64,000 nt of DNA from Pseudomonadales bacterium (GTDB lineage Bacteria > Pseudomonadota > Gammaproteobacteria > Pseudomonadales > Azotimanducaceae): the NCBI GenBank assembly GCA_022822135.1, contig JAJECH010000025.1:216854-280853 (forward strand), in the 5' to 3' direction. The translations under genes and the position numbers were made by a program. Positions 1-9,533 of this stretch are shown here, in pieces (position 1 is the first letter of the stretch; each line of letters starts with the position of its first letter). The notes under the pieces are model-generated. The model searched no databases and was not told the DNA's origin. It saw nothing but the letters and a program-made list of their open reading frames with translations.

Positions 1-2
1 TG

Positions 3-731
3 TCACCTTACATCGATGTCATGATGCCACTCCTTGACGAGGATGATCAGAAGCTCGTTCGCGATGCTCTAAATCTTGACGGGACACACCTATTCCCTGT
101 GTGCGCGTTTCGAGCGACCAACAATTCAAATGAGCGTGACAACTGGTTAGAACAGTACACCCCGTCAGATGAAGTGGCTGAGGATCCGAAAGACCAAGAC
201 CAAGTCGGATGGCATCTTGTGAGTGTCGAAGGACGGGAGCCGACTGAAAGGGATTTTGAAGAGTACGAACACCGTGGTGGAAGGTTGTACCCGTACTTGG
301 AACTCTACGAGTTAGTGGACTTCGATCATCTTCAAGTCGCCGAGCGTAGTCCGAATCGGATTGTCTTTGAAACGAAACCGACTATTGCGTTTCTTGAGAA
401 GAACGACGCAGGTATGTTGGATGACCATGTCACGACCACCTTGGTGATCGATCCTGATTCACGACGCCTTGATTTCGTTACAACCAAGCTCAACGAAGAG
501 TTCAAACCCAATGCATTCATGCGTGTCTACGAATTCGATCAATCTTTGGACTATGAATTCATACCCGAAGTTGGGGAAGTGATTCTTACCGGACTACGGA
601 TGCAGGCAGACGTGAAATTTGTCGTTATCCGGAGGCGATTTCATCTGAACGCGGATTTATCCGATTTCAGCTGCCCGATCGTACTGCAGCCTGCGACTTG
701 CGAAGACATACCCTCACTCGTCGCGGACTAG
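3..731 (+). CDS. Hypothetical protein, probably 5'-truncated by the window edge
   Basis: The frame is open from base 3 with no stop before the first ATG pair at 18-23. The product is acidic and mostly soluble. It contains the segment WHLVSVEGREPTERDFEEY near residue 65, a pattern I associate with uncharacterised proteobacterial proteins that usually begin with a signal peptide. No signal peptide is visible here, which fits an upstream start outside the window. The C-terminal half alternates charged and aromatic residues and looks beta-rich. I assign no function. It ends 25 bases before prmA on the same strand. If the gene does start inside the window, the ATG at 21 (236 residues) is the likely start. 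Confidence 0.7.
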   Translation, partial: SPYIDVMMPLLDEDDQKLVRDALNLDGTHLFPVCAFRATNNSNERDNWLEQYTPSDEVAEDPKDQDQVGWHLVSVEGREPTERDFEEYEHRGGRLYPYLELYELVDFDHLQVAERSPNRIVFETKPTIAFLEKNDAGMLDDHVTTTLVIDPDSRRLDFVTTKLNEEFKPNAFMRVYEFDQSLDYEFIPEVGEVILTGLRMQADVKFVVIRRRFHLNADLSDFSCPIVLQPATCEDIPSLVAD

Positions 732-756
732 TTGCTCTAGTCCATCCCGCTCCAGC

Positions 757-1593
757 ATGGCCCTGTTCCACGAAATGTCCGTGCGCTGCAGCGCTGATCG
801 CGTCGCAGAGGTTGAAGCGGAATTAAACCGAGTAAATGCAATCGCCGTCTCTCTTCGAAACGGCGATGAAAACGAAAGAAATATTGATGGTGAATGGACG
901 CTCACCATGGTCATCGCCTTGCTACCTGAACAGGCAGACTTGCACAAAACCGAAGTGGCTTTATCGAAACTCGGATGCGATAGCTTTCACGTCGAAACTC
1001 TGGATGAGTCTCAATGGAGAGAACATCTCACTCGGCCAACCCCAAAACTGACTATAGGACCTTTCCTAATCGGTGGTTCTCTTTCGAACGTTAAAACACC
1101 TCAAATACCGCTACATATCCCCGCCGGTCTCGCGTTTGGCACAGGGGAGCACGAAACTACCGCCCTGTGTCTGGATTGGCTCACCAGACAGAGCCTGAGC
1201 GAAAAACGCGTACTTGATCTCGGTTGCGGGTCAGGCATCCTCGCAATCGCTGCGATGAAATTGGGTGCGGCGTCAGCGACTGCGATCGACAACGATCCAG
1301 ACGCATTGGCGGTTACTGCAACGAACGCGTCGAAGAATGAAGTCGATCTAACGATGTTGCATCAACTAGATTTAGAAAGTAATTACGACTTAATCGTCGC
1401 CAACATCTTTGCCGACACGCTGATCGAGTACGCCAAAAACGTACAGCGCGTCCTTAATCCAGGTGGCACGCTTTCACTGTCTGGAATTCTCGAAAGCCAG
1501 TCAGAGCAAGTGAAACGATCCTACTCAGATATCCAATTTGATTCGATCGAAGTACGAAACAATTGGGTATTACTCTCCGGCTATAAACAGTGA
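757..1593 (+). CDS. prmA: Ribosomal protein L11 methyltransferase PrmA
   Basis: This is the SAM-dependent enzyme that trimethylates lysines and the N-terminus of ribosomal protein L11. The 278-residue length is close to the family norm of about 290. An N-terminal alpha/beta substrate-recognition domain (about residues 1-60) is followed by the linker motif FGTGEHETT (127-135), the SAM-binding loop VLDLGCGSG (152-160), and the family motif NIFADTL near residue 214. The ATG at 757 gives the typical MA-L-type N-terminus, although no clear Shine-Dalgarno is seen. It is followed by a 111-base gap and then purH; co-transcription is possible but not shown. Confidence 0.95.
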   Translation: MALFHEMSVRCSADRVAEVEAELNRVNAIAVSLRNGDENERNIDGEWTLTMVIALLPEQADLHKTEVALSKLGCDSFHVETLDESQWREHLTRPTPKLTIGPFLIGGSLSNVKTPQIPLHIPAGLAFGTGEHETTALCLDWLTRQSLSEKRVLDLGCGSGILAIAAMKLGAASATAIDNDPDALAVTATNASKNEVDLTMLHQLDLESNYDLIVANIFADTLIEYAKNVQRVLNPGGTLSLSGILESQSEQVKRSYSDIQFDSIEVRNNWVLLSGYKQ

Positions 1594-1704
1594 GGCAAAA
1601 AGATAATTCGCCTCGCGTTCACCTACCGGTTCAGTGAAATCCAATTCCTCAGCTAGGTGAATTGAGAACACTGCAAATTTACTACCAATTTACTCGCATC
1701 GCTC

Positions 1705-3222
1705 GTGCCGAAAGCTCTCATTAGCGTCACCGACAAGACAGGGGTAGTCGAACTCGCTCGTACCCTGACCAAGAATGGATACGACGTACTGAGCACGGGT
1801 GGCACAGGTCGTTTACTTCAAGACAACGACATCCCGACGACCGAGATCGCGGAGTTCACTGGATCCCCAGAAATGCTCGGCGGTCGGGTCAAGACACTAC
1901 ACCCTCGAGTCTTTGGCGGCATCTTGGGTCGACCGAATCTTGATGGGGATGAATTCCGAACCCATGAGTTAGAACCGATCTCAATCGTCGTGGTGAACCT
2001 GTACGAATTCGAAAAGACGATCCGCGACGCCGGCACGACCCAGGAAGAAGCGATAGAACAAATCGATATCGGAGGAGTTTCCTTAATTCGTGCCGCCGCC
2101 AAAAACCACGAACACGTACTCGTTGTCGTTGATCCGAACGACTACGACGCGGTCTGTACGCGAGTTGTTAAAGGTCAGATCGATGCTTCGTTTCGTGAAC
2201 TGATGGCCGCTAGAGCTTTTCGGCATACCGCAGCCTACGATGCGGAAATTGCTCGTTATCTTTCCTCGAACGAGAAATTCCCTGAGCAGCTCACCCTTAC
2301 ATATCGGCGAGATGCCTTGATGAGATACGGCGAAAACCCTCATCAAGATGCGGCGCATTACCGGGATTCTGCACAGACCACTGAAATGACCCAGTTGCAG
2401 GGCAAAGCCATGTCCTACAACAACATCGCGGATACGGATGCGGCTCTACAGTGCCTACATGGTCTTACGGCTCCCGCATGTGCTATCGTCAAACATGCAA
2501 ATCCCTGCGGACTCGCAGTCGGGAGTTCGCTTCAAGATGCGTATGAAAAGGCATTTCGTACCGATCCGACGTCCGCGTTCGGCGGCATCATCGCGTTCAA
2601 TCAAGAACTAGACGCCGATACGCTTGCACAAATTCTTGACAATCAATTCGCTGAAGTGATCGTGGCACCTTCCATTGACGCCAATGCGCCAACAATCGCC
2701 AAACGCAGCAAATCTTTACGCCTACTGACCGTAACTGACCGAGAGGCGAGCAAATCCAAACTAAGTGTGACTACGGTTAGCAACGGCGCGTTAGTTCAAG
2801 ACGTAGACACCGCCGAACTCGACGATGGCGATTGGTCCGTATTGACCGAGCGCGAGCCTACTGAGGAAGAAATAGAAGACTTGCGTTTTGCTTGGCATGT
2901 GGTTAAGCATGTGAAGTCAAACGCGATCGTATTTGTGCGTGATAGCACGACGGTTGGCATCGGTGCAGGACAACCGAATCGCGTAATGAGTGTGCGGATC
3001 GCCTCGATACGTATGAACGAAGAAGGGCTCGGCGACGCTGGCTGCGTGATGGCGTCTGATGCGTTCTTCCCGTTTCGAGATGGCGTCGATCACGCTGCCG
3101 ACGCCGGTGTAACCGCAGTCATTCAACCCGCCGGCTCAATCCGCGATGACGAAGTAATCAAGGCTTGTAACGAACGCGGATTAGCAATGGTTGCTACCGG
3201 AATACGCCACTTTAGGCACTAG
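1705..3222 (+). CDS. purH: Bifunctional AICAR transformylase / IMP cyclohydrolase PurH
   Basis: PurH catalyses the last two steps of de novo IMP synthesis: formylation of AICAR and ring closure of FAICAR. The start is GTG and yields MPKALISVTDKTGV, the usual N-terminus of the MGS-like cyclohydrolase domain (about residues 1-140). The transformylase domain follows, with the catalytic KHANPCG motif at about 263-269. At 505 residues it is slightly shorter than the E. coli enzyme (about 529). purD starts 8 bases downstream, the classical purHD pairing, so the two are almost certainly one transcript. Confidence 0.97.
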   Translation: MPKALISVTDKTGVVELARTLTKNGYDVLSTGGTGRLLQDNDIPTTEIAEFTGSPEMLGGRVKTLHPRVFGGILGRPNLDGDEFRTHELEPISIVVVNLYEFEKTIRDAGTTQEEAIEQIDIGGVSLIRAAAKNHEHVLVVVDPNDYDAVCTRVVKGQIDASFRELMAARAFRHTAAYDAEIARYLSSNEKFPEQLTLTYRRDALMRYGENPHQDAAHYRDSAQTTEMTQLQGKAMSYNNIADTDAALQCLHGLTAPACAIVKHANPCGLAVGSSLQDAYEKAFRTDPTSAFGGIIAFNQELDADTLAQILDNQFAEVIVAPSIDANAPTIAKRSKSLRLLTVTDREASKSKLSVTTVSNGALVQDVDTAELDDGDWSVLTEREPTEEEIEDLRFAWHVVKHVKSNAIVFVRDSTTVGIGAGQPNRVMSVRIASIRMNEEGLGDAGCVMASDAFFPFRDGVDHAADAGVTAVIQPAGSIRDDEVIKACNERGLAMVATGIRHFRH

Positions 3223-3229
3223 GTCCGTC

Positions 3230-4513
3230 ATGAATGTGTTGGTTATCGGTTCGGGTGGTCGTGAACATGCCTTAGCCTGGGTTATCGCACGCGATGACTC
3301 GGTTGATCGCGTCTTCGTAGCGCCTGGAAACGCAGGTACTGCGTATGAATCGAAATGTACCAACGTAACGATCCCGGTTACAGATTTCGATGCGCAAATC
3401 GAACTGTGTCGCAGGGAACAAATCGACTTGACCATCGTTGGTCCAGAGGATCCTCTGGTGAGCGGTATTCGAGAACACTTCGATACAGCGGGGCTAAAGT
3501 GCTTTGCGCCTAGTCGCGAAGCTGCGCAACTCGAAGGCTCAAAGGGATTCGCGAAGGCATTTATGCATCGCCACGGTATACCCACTGCTGCGCATTTGAC
3601 AACCAGCCAACTCGACGAAGCCGTCGCGCATATCGAAGCTCATGGTAGTCCGATCGTCGTCAAAGCCAATGGACTAGCGGCAGGCAAAGGCGTTGTGGTC
3701 GCGCAGACTAACTCCGAAGCAATCAAAGCCGCGACCTTGATGTTGTCGGGCGATCAATTCGGCGATGCTGGTCGCGAAATTGTGATCGAGGATTTTCTCG
3801 AAGGCGAGGAAGCAAGCTACATCGTGATGTCCGATGGCGAATCCATCTTGCCATTCGCTAGTTCGCAGGACCATAAACCGGTCTTCGATGGCGGGCGTGG
3901 TCCTAACACGGGCGGTATGGGTGCGTACTCGCCTGCACCCGTTGTTGACGAGATTGTTGAAGCCAAGATTCTGGACCAGGTCATTCGACCCACCATCGAA
4001 GGTATGGCTGCAGATGGCATTCCGTTCCGTGGATTTCTATACGCTGGGTTGATGATCTCCAAGAACAATGACGTACACGTTGTTGAGTTCAACTGTAGGT
4101 TCGGCGACCCTGAAGCACAACCTGTCTTGTATCGCTTGCGATCAAGTCTGACAAGTCTGTGTCTCGCCGCGGTGGACGGGCAATTAGGCGAACACGCGAT
4201 TGAGTTCGATGACCGTGCTGCGGTGGGCGTTGTCGTTGCCTCAGGTGGGTACCCCGAACAATACGAAACCGGACACGTAATCTCAGGTCTCGATCAAATC
4301 CCAGCTGGTGTAAAGACCTTTCATGCCGGAACCCGAATTCAGGACGATGAAATTCAAACTTCTGGCGGTCGAGTCGTATGTGTCGTCGGTGCCGATTCAG
4401 ATTTCATGCATGCACGTCGACTTGCTTATCAAGGTGTCGATGCCATCCGGTTTAAAGACCAACACTTTCGAACCGATATCGGTTATCGTGTCATTGAGAG
4501 ATTTCGGAATTAG
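3230..4513 (+). CDS. purD: Phosphoribosylamine-glycine ligase PurD (GAR synthetase)
   Basis: PurD is the ATP-grasp ligase that makes GAR from phosphoribosylamine and glycine in purine synthesis. I chose the ATG at 3230, 8 bases after the purH stop, because it gives the canonical MNVLVIGSGGREHALAW N-terminus; the longer frame from 3191 would run into purH. The 427 residues match the family. ATP-grasp features include KANGLAAGKGV (about residue 145), the GPNTGGMGAY loop and EFNCRFGDPE near residue 285. It lies between purH and the LLM oxidoreductase with 15-base spacing. Confidence 0.97.
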   Translation: MNVLVIGSGGREHALAWVIARDDSVDRVFVAPGNAGTAYESKCTNVTIPVTDFDAQIELCRREQIDLTIVGPEDPLVSGIREHFDTAGLKCFAPSREAAQLEGSKGFAKAFMHRHGIPTAAHLTTSQLDEAVAHIEAHGSPIVVKANGLAAGKGVVVAQTNSEAIKAATLMLSGDQFGDAGREIVIEDFLEGEEASYIVMSDGESILPFASSQDHKPVFDGGRGPNTGGMGAYSPAPVVDEIVEAKILDQVIRPTIEGMAADGIPFRGFLYAGLMISKNNDVHVVEFNCRFGDPEAQPVLYRLRSSLTSLCLAAVDGQLGEHAIEFDDRAAVGVVVASGGYPEQYETGHVISGLDQIPAGVKTFHAGTRIQDDEIQTSGGRVVCVVGADSDFMHARRLAYQGVDAIRFKDQHFRTDIGYRVIERFRN

Positions 4514-4528
4514 GCGTCAAATACACAG

Positions 4529-5536
4529 ATGAAAGTTGATGTTGGCGTCAACAGCGATCCATTACTCATCGGTAAAGCCGTACAAGCTATGGAACGGGTT
4601 GGATACGACGGCATCCGCGTGTCCGAAACAAACCGCGATCCGTTCATACCGCTAGCAGTCGCCGCCGCAGAAACGTCCTCCATTGAGCTCGTAACCTCAG
4701 TGGTTGTCGCGTTTGCACGGAATCCAATGTCACTTGCGCTACAAGCACATGAACTGAATCGCCTAGCTCAAGGGCGTTTGGTATTAGGTATTGGCTCGCA
4801 AGTGAAGCCTCACATCGAACGTCGTTTTAGTATGCCGTGGCACAAGCCCGCACGTCAGATGCGGGAGTTCATTGACGCGATGAATGCGATTTTCGCATGT
4901 TGGTACGACGGCGTACGACTGGACTATCAAGGCGAGTACTACCAGCATACGTTGATGCCCTCAACCTTTACTCCGCCAGACATCGATCCAGCGTACAAAC
5001 CTGACATTCTGTTGTCCGCAACCGGTCCGTTGATGACGAAGGTGGCAGGTGAAGTTGCAGACGGCTTAATCACGCATCCGTTTTCTACAGAGCGCTACTT
5101 GAAAGAAGTCACGGTACCAGCCGTCGAAGAGGGATTGACGAAACGCGGTAGAAGCCTTGAATCGTTTCAAGTCGACTACGCGCCGATGCTGGCGATCGGA
5201 ACCACGGACGAAGAACTGGAAAAGGCGATCGCGGTTGTTAGAGACCGGATTGCGTTCTACGGTTGCACAGTGGCGTATCGACCCGTGCTTGAGCTTCACG
5301 GTTGGGGCGCATTACAGGACGAACTAATCCCACTGAATCGAGCACATCGTCGAAGCGACATGGTCAGGTTAATTGACGATGATGTCCTTCAAACGATTGC
5401 GATCATCGGGTCACCACAGGAAGTCGTAACTGAAATGAAAAGACGCTTCGCTGGCGTCGTCAGCCGCACTGGTTTTGGGGGATCCGCGATCAATCGCGAA
5501 GAATTGGCAGAATTACTGTCAGCGCTCAAGAGTTAG
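4529..5536 (+). CDS. LLM-class flavin-dependent oxidoreductase
   Basis: This is a TIM-barrel protein of the luciferase-like monooxygenase superfamily, 335 residues. It begins MKVDVGVNSDP and carries the typical early-barrel segments VTSVVVAFARNP and LVLGIGSQVKPHI. The family uses FMN or F420, and the sequence does not decide which; the substrate is unknown. It sits 15 bases after purD and 5 bases before coq7, so it probably shares their transcript. That placement beside housekeeping genes does not indicate a role in purine or quinone synthesis by itself. A second, unrelated-looking LLM protein lies at 38130-38990. Confidence 0.85.
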   Translation: MKVDVGVNSDPLLIGKAVQAMERVGYDGIRVSETNRDPFIPLAVAAAETSSIELVTSVVVAFARNPMSLALQAHELNRLAQGRLVLGIGSQVKPHIERRFSMPWHKPARQMREFIDAMNAIFACWYDGVRLDYQGEYYQHTLMPSTFTPPDIDPAYKPDILLSATGPLMTKVAGEVADGLITHPFSTERYLKEVTVPAVEEGLTKRGRSLESFQVDYAPMLAIGTTDEELEKAIAVVRDRIAFYGCTVAYRPVLELHGWGALQDELIPLNRAHRRSDMVRLIDDDVLQTIAIIGSPQEVVTEMKRRFAGVVSRTGFGGSAINREELAELLSALKS

Positions 5537-5541
5537 TAGTC

Positions 5542-6171
5542 GTGTTCCGAGAGTTACTTGATGAGATTGTTCTTGTCATTGACAACGGCCTTCGTACGTT
5601 GACCGATACGCACCAAGACTCCGTCGACGACTCAAAGTACCCATCACCTAAAGAACTTTCGCCTCCCAACCGTCGCACTGCCGCTTCAATCATGCGGATT
5701 AACCACTGCGGAGAAGTGTGTGCTCAAGCTCTCTACGAAGGACAAGCATTGACCGCTCGAACACCGAGTGTTCAACGTCAATTGAAGCAAGCCGCTTCCG
5801 AGGAACGAGAACACCTCGCGCTATGTCGTACACGATTGAATGAACTGGACGCAAATCCCAGTATCTTCGAACCCTTGTTCTTCGCTGCATCGGTCGGTAT
5901 CGGTGCAATCGCTGGTCGATTGGGCGATCGAGTTAGTCTCGGATTTGTCGAGGCTACCGAGGACGAAGTGTGTAAACACTTGGATCGCCATATCGATGAG
6001 TTAGGCGACAGAGACGAGCGTACTAAAGCGATGCTCGAATCGATTCGAGCAGACGAAGCGCAACACCGATCAGCGGCATACGAGCAAGGTGGCCTCGTGT
6101 TTTCGAAACCGATAAAGTCGGGTATGGCGCTCGCGGCAAAGGTTATGACACGCACGACCGCCATTTTTTAG
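5542..6171 (+). CDS. coq7: Coq7-type demethoxyubiquinone hydroxylase
   Basis: This is a di-iron monooxygenase for the hydroxylation of the methoxylated benzoquinone precursor in ubiquinone synthesis, probably membrane-associated. It has 209 residues and a GTG start 5 bases after the preceding stop. Ligand motifs of the ferritin-like bundle are visible: RINHCGEVCAQALYEGQ (Glu in helix 1), SEEREHLALC (E..EH), the VEATEDEVCKHLDRH helix, and RADEAQH near the C-terminus. Its presence implies aerobic respiration. Its stop (TAG 6169-6171) overlaps the stop of the convergent VOC gene. Confidence 0.95.
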   Translation: MFRELLDEIVLVIDNGLRTLTDTHQDSVDDSKYPSPKELSPPNRRTAASIMRINHCGEVCAQALYEGQALTARTPSVQRQLKQAASEEREHLALCRTRLNELDANPSIFEPLFFAASVGIGAIAGRLGDRVSLGFVEATEDEVCKHLDRHIDELGDRDERTKAMLESIRADEAQHRSAAYEQGGLVFSKPIKSGMALAAKVMTRTTAIF

Positions 6172-6578
6172 CTCGTGCTTGTCTCACTAAGAGGTGGGTG
6201 ATAGATCACTTGCACCTGAACGCCGGATGGATCCACACAATAGAAACTCCGTGCACCATCGCGATGCGTACGCGGCGAAGCCGCCATTTCGACATTACGC
6301 TCTGCTAGATACTCATACCAAGCATCAACATCCATCGGTTTTGGAACGATAAACCCGATGTGATCCAGAAGCTGCGGAGTGTTGGTACTTTCTGCAACAC
6401 GATGGATCGCCAAGTTGTCGGTCCCGCTTGTTAGATAGACGTTGTCATTGTCCGGCTCCCACTCAATTTCCATACCAAAAATATCGACATAAAACGCTCG
6501 CGTTGCTTCGTAGTTACTGGTGCGCAGTGCTACGTGATGTAAGCCTAAAAGCTCGGGGCGAGCGCTACTGACTGTCAA
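6168..6578 (-). CDS. VOC family protein (glyoxalase/bleomycin-resistance fold)
   Basis: This small 136-residue protein has the vicinal-oxygen-chelate fold. It begins with the metal-ligand pattern LLGLHHVALRTSN, continues with FYVDIFGMEIEW and ends with the second-repeat pattern FYCVDPSGVQVQVIYHPP. The substrate is unknown; such proteins include glyoxalases, dioxygenases and resistance proteins. The likely start is TTG at 6578, overlapping the osmC stop as TTGA, so it is the last gene of the trpG-trpD-trpC-osmC run. Its stop overlaps that of coq7 on the other strand. Confidence 0.85.
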   Translation of the reverse strand: MTVSSARPELLGLHHVALRTSNYEATRAFYVDIFGMEIEWEPDNDNVYLTSGTDNLAIHRVAESTNTPQLLDHIGFIVPKPMDVDAWYEYLAERNVEMAASPRTHRDGARSFYCVDPSGVQVQVIYHPPLSETSTS

Positions 6579-7006
6579 AGATCTACTACCTCGTATTCGT
6601 GCGTGACATCCACACCCGCACGCTGCATAAGAATCGAAGCGGAGCAGTATTTTTCTGCACTCAGCTCAATCGCTCGCTCCAACTTCCGCTCTGTCAATCT
6701 CTCACCCGCTACTTTAAATATCAAATGGATTGCAGTAAATACTCGCGGCTCTTCGTTAGCTCTTGTCGCATCCACCGTTACATTGCAGAGTTTCACGCTG
6801 ACTCGACCTTTCGTCAGAATGTGTACGACGTCGGTCGCAGCGCAACCCGCAATACTCAGCAGCATGAGTTCCATCGGTCGCGTGCCTGCGTTCGTGCCAC
6901 CAAGGTCAGGCGGTCCATCGATCTCGATTTCATGACCACTATCTGCACGAGCAGCGAAATGGACTGCCTCATGCCAATTGAGATTGACGCGCATGTCTTT
7001 CTGCAC
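6575..7006 (-). CDS. OsmC/Ohr family protein
   Basis: This 143-residue OsmC-fold protein belongs to a family that often reduces organic hydroperoxides using two cysteines. Both expected cysteines are present, in GCAATDVV (about residue 55) and EKYCSASI (about residue 119). The GTG at 7006 starts 2 bases after the trpC stop; an in-frame ATG at 6994 is an alternative start four residues later. It lies between trpC and the VOC gene on one transcript. The order trpC-osmC recurs in other gammaproteobacteria as far as I know, but a link to tryptophan synthesis is not established. Confidence 0.9.
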   Translation of the reverse strand: MQKDMRVNLNWHEAVHFAARADSGHEIEIDGPPDLGGTNAGTRPMELMLLSIAGCAATDVVHILTKGRVSVKLCNVTVDATRANEEPRVFTAIHLIFKVAGERLTERKLERAIELSAEKYCSASILMQRAGVDVTHEYEVVDL

Positions 7007-7008
7007 AC

Positions 7009-7809
7009 TTAACCTAGTGATGAATCACGGACAGAACCGAATATCTCGCTCATCGCTCGACCGGGATCATTCGCTCGCATAAATGCTTCTCCTACGAGAA
7101 ATGCGTTTACACCGCACTCGAGCAATCGACTCACATCCGTTCGATTATGGATGCCACTTTCTGAGACGATCTGAACCGACGGGGGGATTTGCGGGACCAG
7201 TCGTTCAGTGACCGAGAGATCGGTGTGGAATGTCTTGAGATTGCGATTGTTAATTCCGATGAGCCGAGCATCTATGGCTAATGCTTCGTCAAGTTCTCTT
7301 TCATTGTGGACCTCTACCAACACGTCCAACCCAAGTCCTAAGCCGATTTCATGAAACGATTTAAGGGTCGAATGGTCAAGAGCGGCTACGATCAACAGTA
7401 AGCAATCAGCGGGTAACACGCGCGTTTCAAAAATCTGATACTCGTCAACGATGAAATCTTTTCGGAGAACTGGCAACTGTGTTTTATCTCGCGCGGTTCG
7501 AAGCGCTTCATCATTGCCCTGAAAAAAGTACTCGTCGGTTAGTACGGATAAACACGACGCACCATGCTCTTGATAACTTAGCGCGATAGAGGATGGATCA
7601 AAATCCTCACGAATCACGCCTTTGCTCGGGGATGCCTTCTTAATCTCAGCGATTACGGCCGCGTCACGTTCGCTGAGCGCTGCACAGAACCCACGGAGCG
7701 GTGGTGAATTCCGCGCTGTTTTCAGAGAATTGAGCGAGATCCTTTGTTTGCGGGTATCTAACTCAGATTGTTTTCGGGCAATGATCTCGTCAAGGATGGT
7801 TGCGCTCAT
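7009..7809 (-). CDS. trpC: Indole-3-glycerol phosphate synthase TrpC
   Basis: TrpC closes the indole ring from CdRP in tryptophan synthesis. It is a monofunctional 266-residue TIM barrel, not fused to TrpF as in E. coli. The motif AEIKKASPSKG (about residues 53-63) contains the catalytic lysine; DYFFQGNDEA-like and GINNRNLKTF segments mark later strands, and SESGIHN binds phosphate. Its ATG overlaps the trpD stop as ATGA, indicating translational coupling. Confidence 0.97.
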   Translation of the reverse strand: MSATILDEIIARKQSELDTRKQRISLNSLKTARNSPPLRGFCAALSERDAAVIAEIKKASPSKGVIREDFDPSSIALSYQEHGASCLSVLTDEYFFQGNDEALRTARDKTQLPVLRKDFIVDEYQIFETRVLPADCLLLIVAALDHSTLKSFHEIGLGLGLDVLVEVHNERELDEALAIDARLIGINNRNLKTFHTDLSVTERLVPQIPPSVQIVSESGIHNRTDVSRLLECGVNAFLVGEAFMRANDPGRAMSEIFGSVRDSSLG

Positions 7810-8834
7810 GAAGCCGAAATTGCTTTGGTGAGTGCGACGAATTCCTTGAACTTCTCCGACGCTTGTCCGGTGATGATCAAGTCTTGTGCCATTGCCACGC
7901 CGTTTGCCAAACTCCCCGCAACGTCAGCTGCGTATAAGGCCGCACCCGCGTTTATCGCAACCAAATCTGAGGCAGCCTGGTTTTCGTCGCCATTCAGTGC
8001 GGACTGGATCATCGCCAAACTTTCCTTCGGCGAGTTGCACGACAACCCACTGACATCGTGCTCATCTAGCCCGAAATCAGCGGGTTCAACTGTGTATTCC
8101 TCTATGTGCCCCTCTCGCAATTCCACGATTGAGCTAGCACCAGAAACAGTTAATTCATCCAATCCGTCAGCATGAACGACAAGCACATGTTCTGCACCTA
8201 ACTGTGCCAGTACCTTAGCCAACGGGCGCTGCATGTCTGCGGCAAACACGCCGAGGACTTGGCGCTTGGCTGACGCGGGATTTGTGAGTGGGCCTAGTAC
8301 ATTGAAGACAGTTCTTACACCGAGTTCTTTGCGAACTGGACCAGCAAAGCGCATTGCGGGATGGTGCGACATTGCAAATAGAAAACCTACTCCTACTTCC
8401 GTAATGCAGCGTGCGACCTGCTGAGGGTTTAACTCAAGATCTACACCCGCGAGCTCAAGTACATCCGCACTACCACTCTTACTCGACGCTGCGCGGTTGC
8501 CGTGCTTAGCGACGTTTGCGCCCCCGGCTGCCGCTACAAAGGCGGCGGCGGTTGACACATTGAAGAGCTTATGGGTACCCGACCCGCCTGTGCCACACGT
8601 ATCGACGAGGTTTTCAACTTCAACCTCCACTTTCACCGAAGCATCTCGCATTGCCGTTGCAGCACCTGCGATTTCTTGTACCGCTGCACCTTTCGTTTGC
8701 AACGCCATTAGCACGCCGCCGATTTGGCCTGGCGTCGCTTCACCGGTCATGACCAAGTCAAATACTGCTTTCGTTTGGTGAAATGACAGATCTTCACCGG
8801 CGGTGAGCGAGGTGAGCGCTTCCACTATGTTCAC
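7806..8834 (-). CDS. trpD: Anthranilate phosphoribosyltransferase TrpD
   Basis: TrpD transfers phosphoribose from PRPP to anthranilate. The 342 residues match the family. The PRPP loop [18 protein letters not shown] (about residues 79-96) and [18 protein letters not shown] are complete. The start is GTG, overlapping the trpG stop as GTGA, and the stop overlaps trpC. It is a separate protein, not fused to TrpG. Confidence 0.97.
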   Translation of the reverse strand: MNIVEALTSLTAGEDLSFHQTKAVFDLVMTGEATPGQIGGVLMALQTKGAAVQEIAGAATAMRDASVKVEVEVENLVDTCGTGGSGTHKLFNVSTAAAFVAAAGGANVAKHGNRAASSKSGSADVLELAGVDLELNPQQVARCITEVGVGFLFAMSHHPAMRFAGPVRKELGVRTVFNVLGPLTNPASAKRQVLGVFAADMQRPLAKVLAQLGAEHVLVVHADGLDELTVSGASSIVELREGHIEEYTVEPADFGLDEHDVSGLSCNSPKESLAMIQSALNGDENQAASDLVAINAGAALYAADVAGSLANGVAMAQDLIITGQASEKFKEFVALTKAISAS

Positions 8835-9418
8835 GTCGTAGGAACCTTCAAGAAATTACGCAATATGTCATGACCTGGATCAGTCTTGATCGATTCGGGA
8901 TGGAATTGGACACCGAATATCGGATACTCGTTGTGTTTGATTGCCATGACTTCATCGACTTCGCCTTGAGAGGTTTCGCTCCAAGCCGTCATCGCTAGCT
9001 CGTGTGGAAGCGATTCCCTTTTTACCACGAGCGAGTGATAGCGCGTCGCCGTAAATCCATCGTCGATGCCGTCAAAAATCCCTGTGCCATTGTGATGAAT
9101 AGCTGAGAGTTTACCGTGCATGACAGTGTGTGCACGATCGACCTTTCCGCCAAATGCCTGTCCGATGCATTGGTGTCCGAGACAGACGCCAAGTAGCGGT
9201 TTTGCCGTGCCAAAACGTCGTATCACATCGACTGACACTCCAGCTTCATTTGGCGTGCACGGTCCCGGTGAGAGCACGATTCGTTCTGGGTCGAGCACCT
9301 CAATTTCGTCCAGCGAAATTTCATCGTTTCGATGAACGTCGACTTCCGCGCCCAGTTCGCCTAGATACTGCACCAAGTTGTAGGTAAACGAATCGTAATT
9401 GTCGATCATCAGGATCAT
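8831..9418 (-). CDS. trpG: Anthranilate/aminodeoxychorismate synthase glutamine amidotransferase TrpG/PabA
   Basis: This is the class I glutamine amidotransferase that supplies ammonia to TrpE, and possibly also to PabB. It has 195 residues, beginning [20 protein letters not shown]. The nucleophile elbow [15 protein letters not shown] contains the catalytic cysteine, and the His-Glu pair is in [10 protein letters not shown]. It is the first gene of the trpGDC-osmC-VOC run. Its partner trpE lies 8.3 kb away on the same strand, with unrelated genes between. Confidence 0.95.
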   Translation of the reverse strand: MILMIDNYDSFTYNLVQYLGELGAEVDVHRNDEISLDEIEVLDPERIVLSPGPCTPNEAGVSVDVIRRFGTAKPLLGVCLGHQCIGQAFGGKVDRAHTVMHGKLSAIHHNGTGIFDGIDDGFTATRYHSLVVKRESLPHELAMTAWSETSQGEVDEVMAIKHNEYPIFGVQFHPESIKTDPGHDILRNFLKVPTT

Positions 9419-9533
9419 GGTGCAGGTTAGCTAATTCAGGAAATGGAAATGAGTTTTTTTGACTGCTGTGCGTTTAGACGAGTCGTTAACATACAACGGA
9501 TTTTTCGCAATTCTATGACGAGGTAGACGGTCT

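Noticed and set aside
1594..1704. A terminator between prmA and purH (GAGGC...GCCTC).
   Set aside because: The stem is only five bases with a long loop and no T-run.
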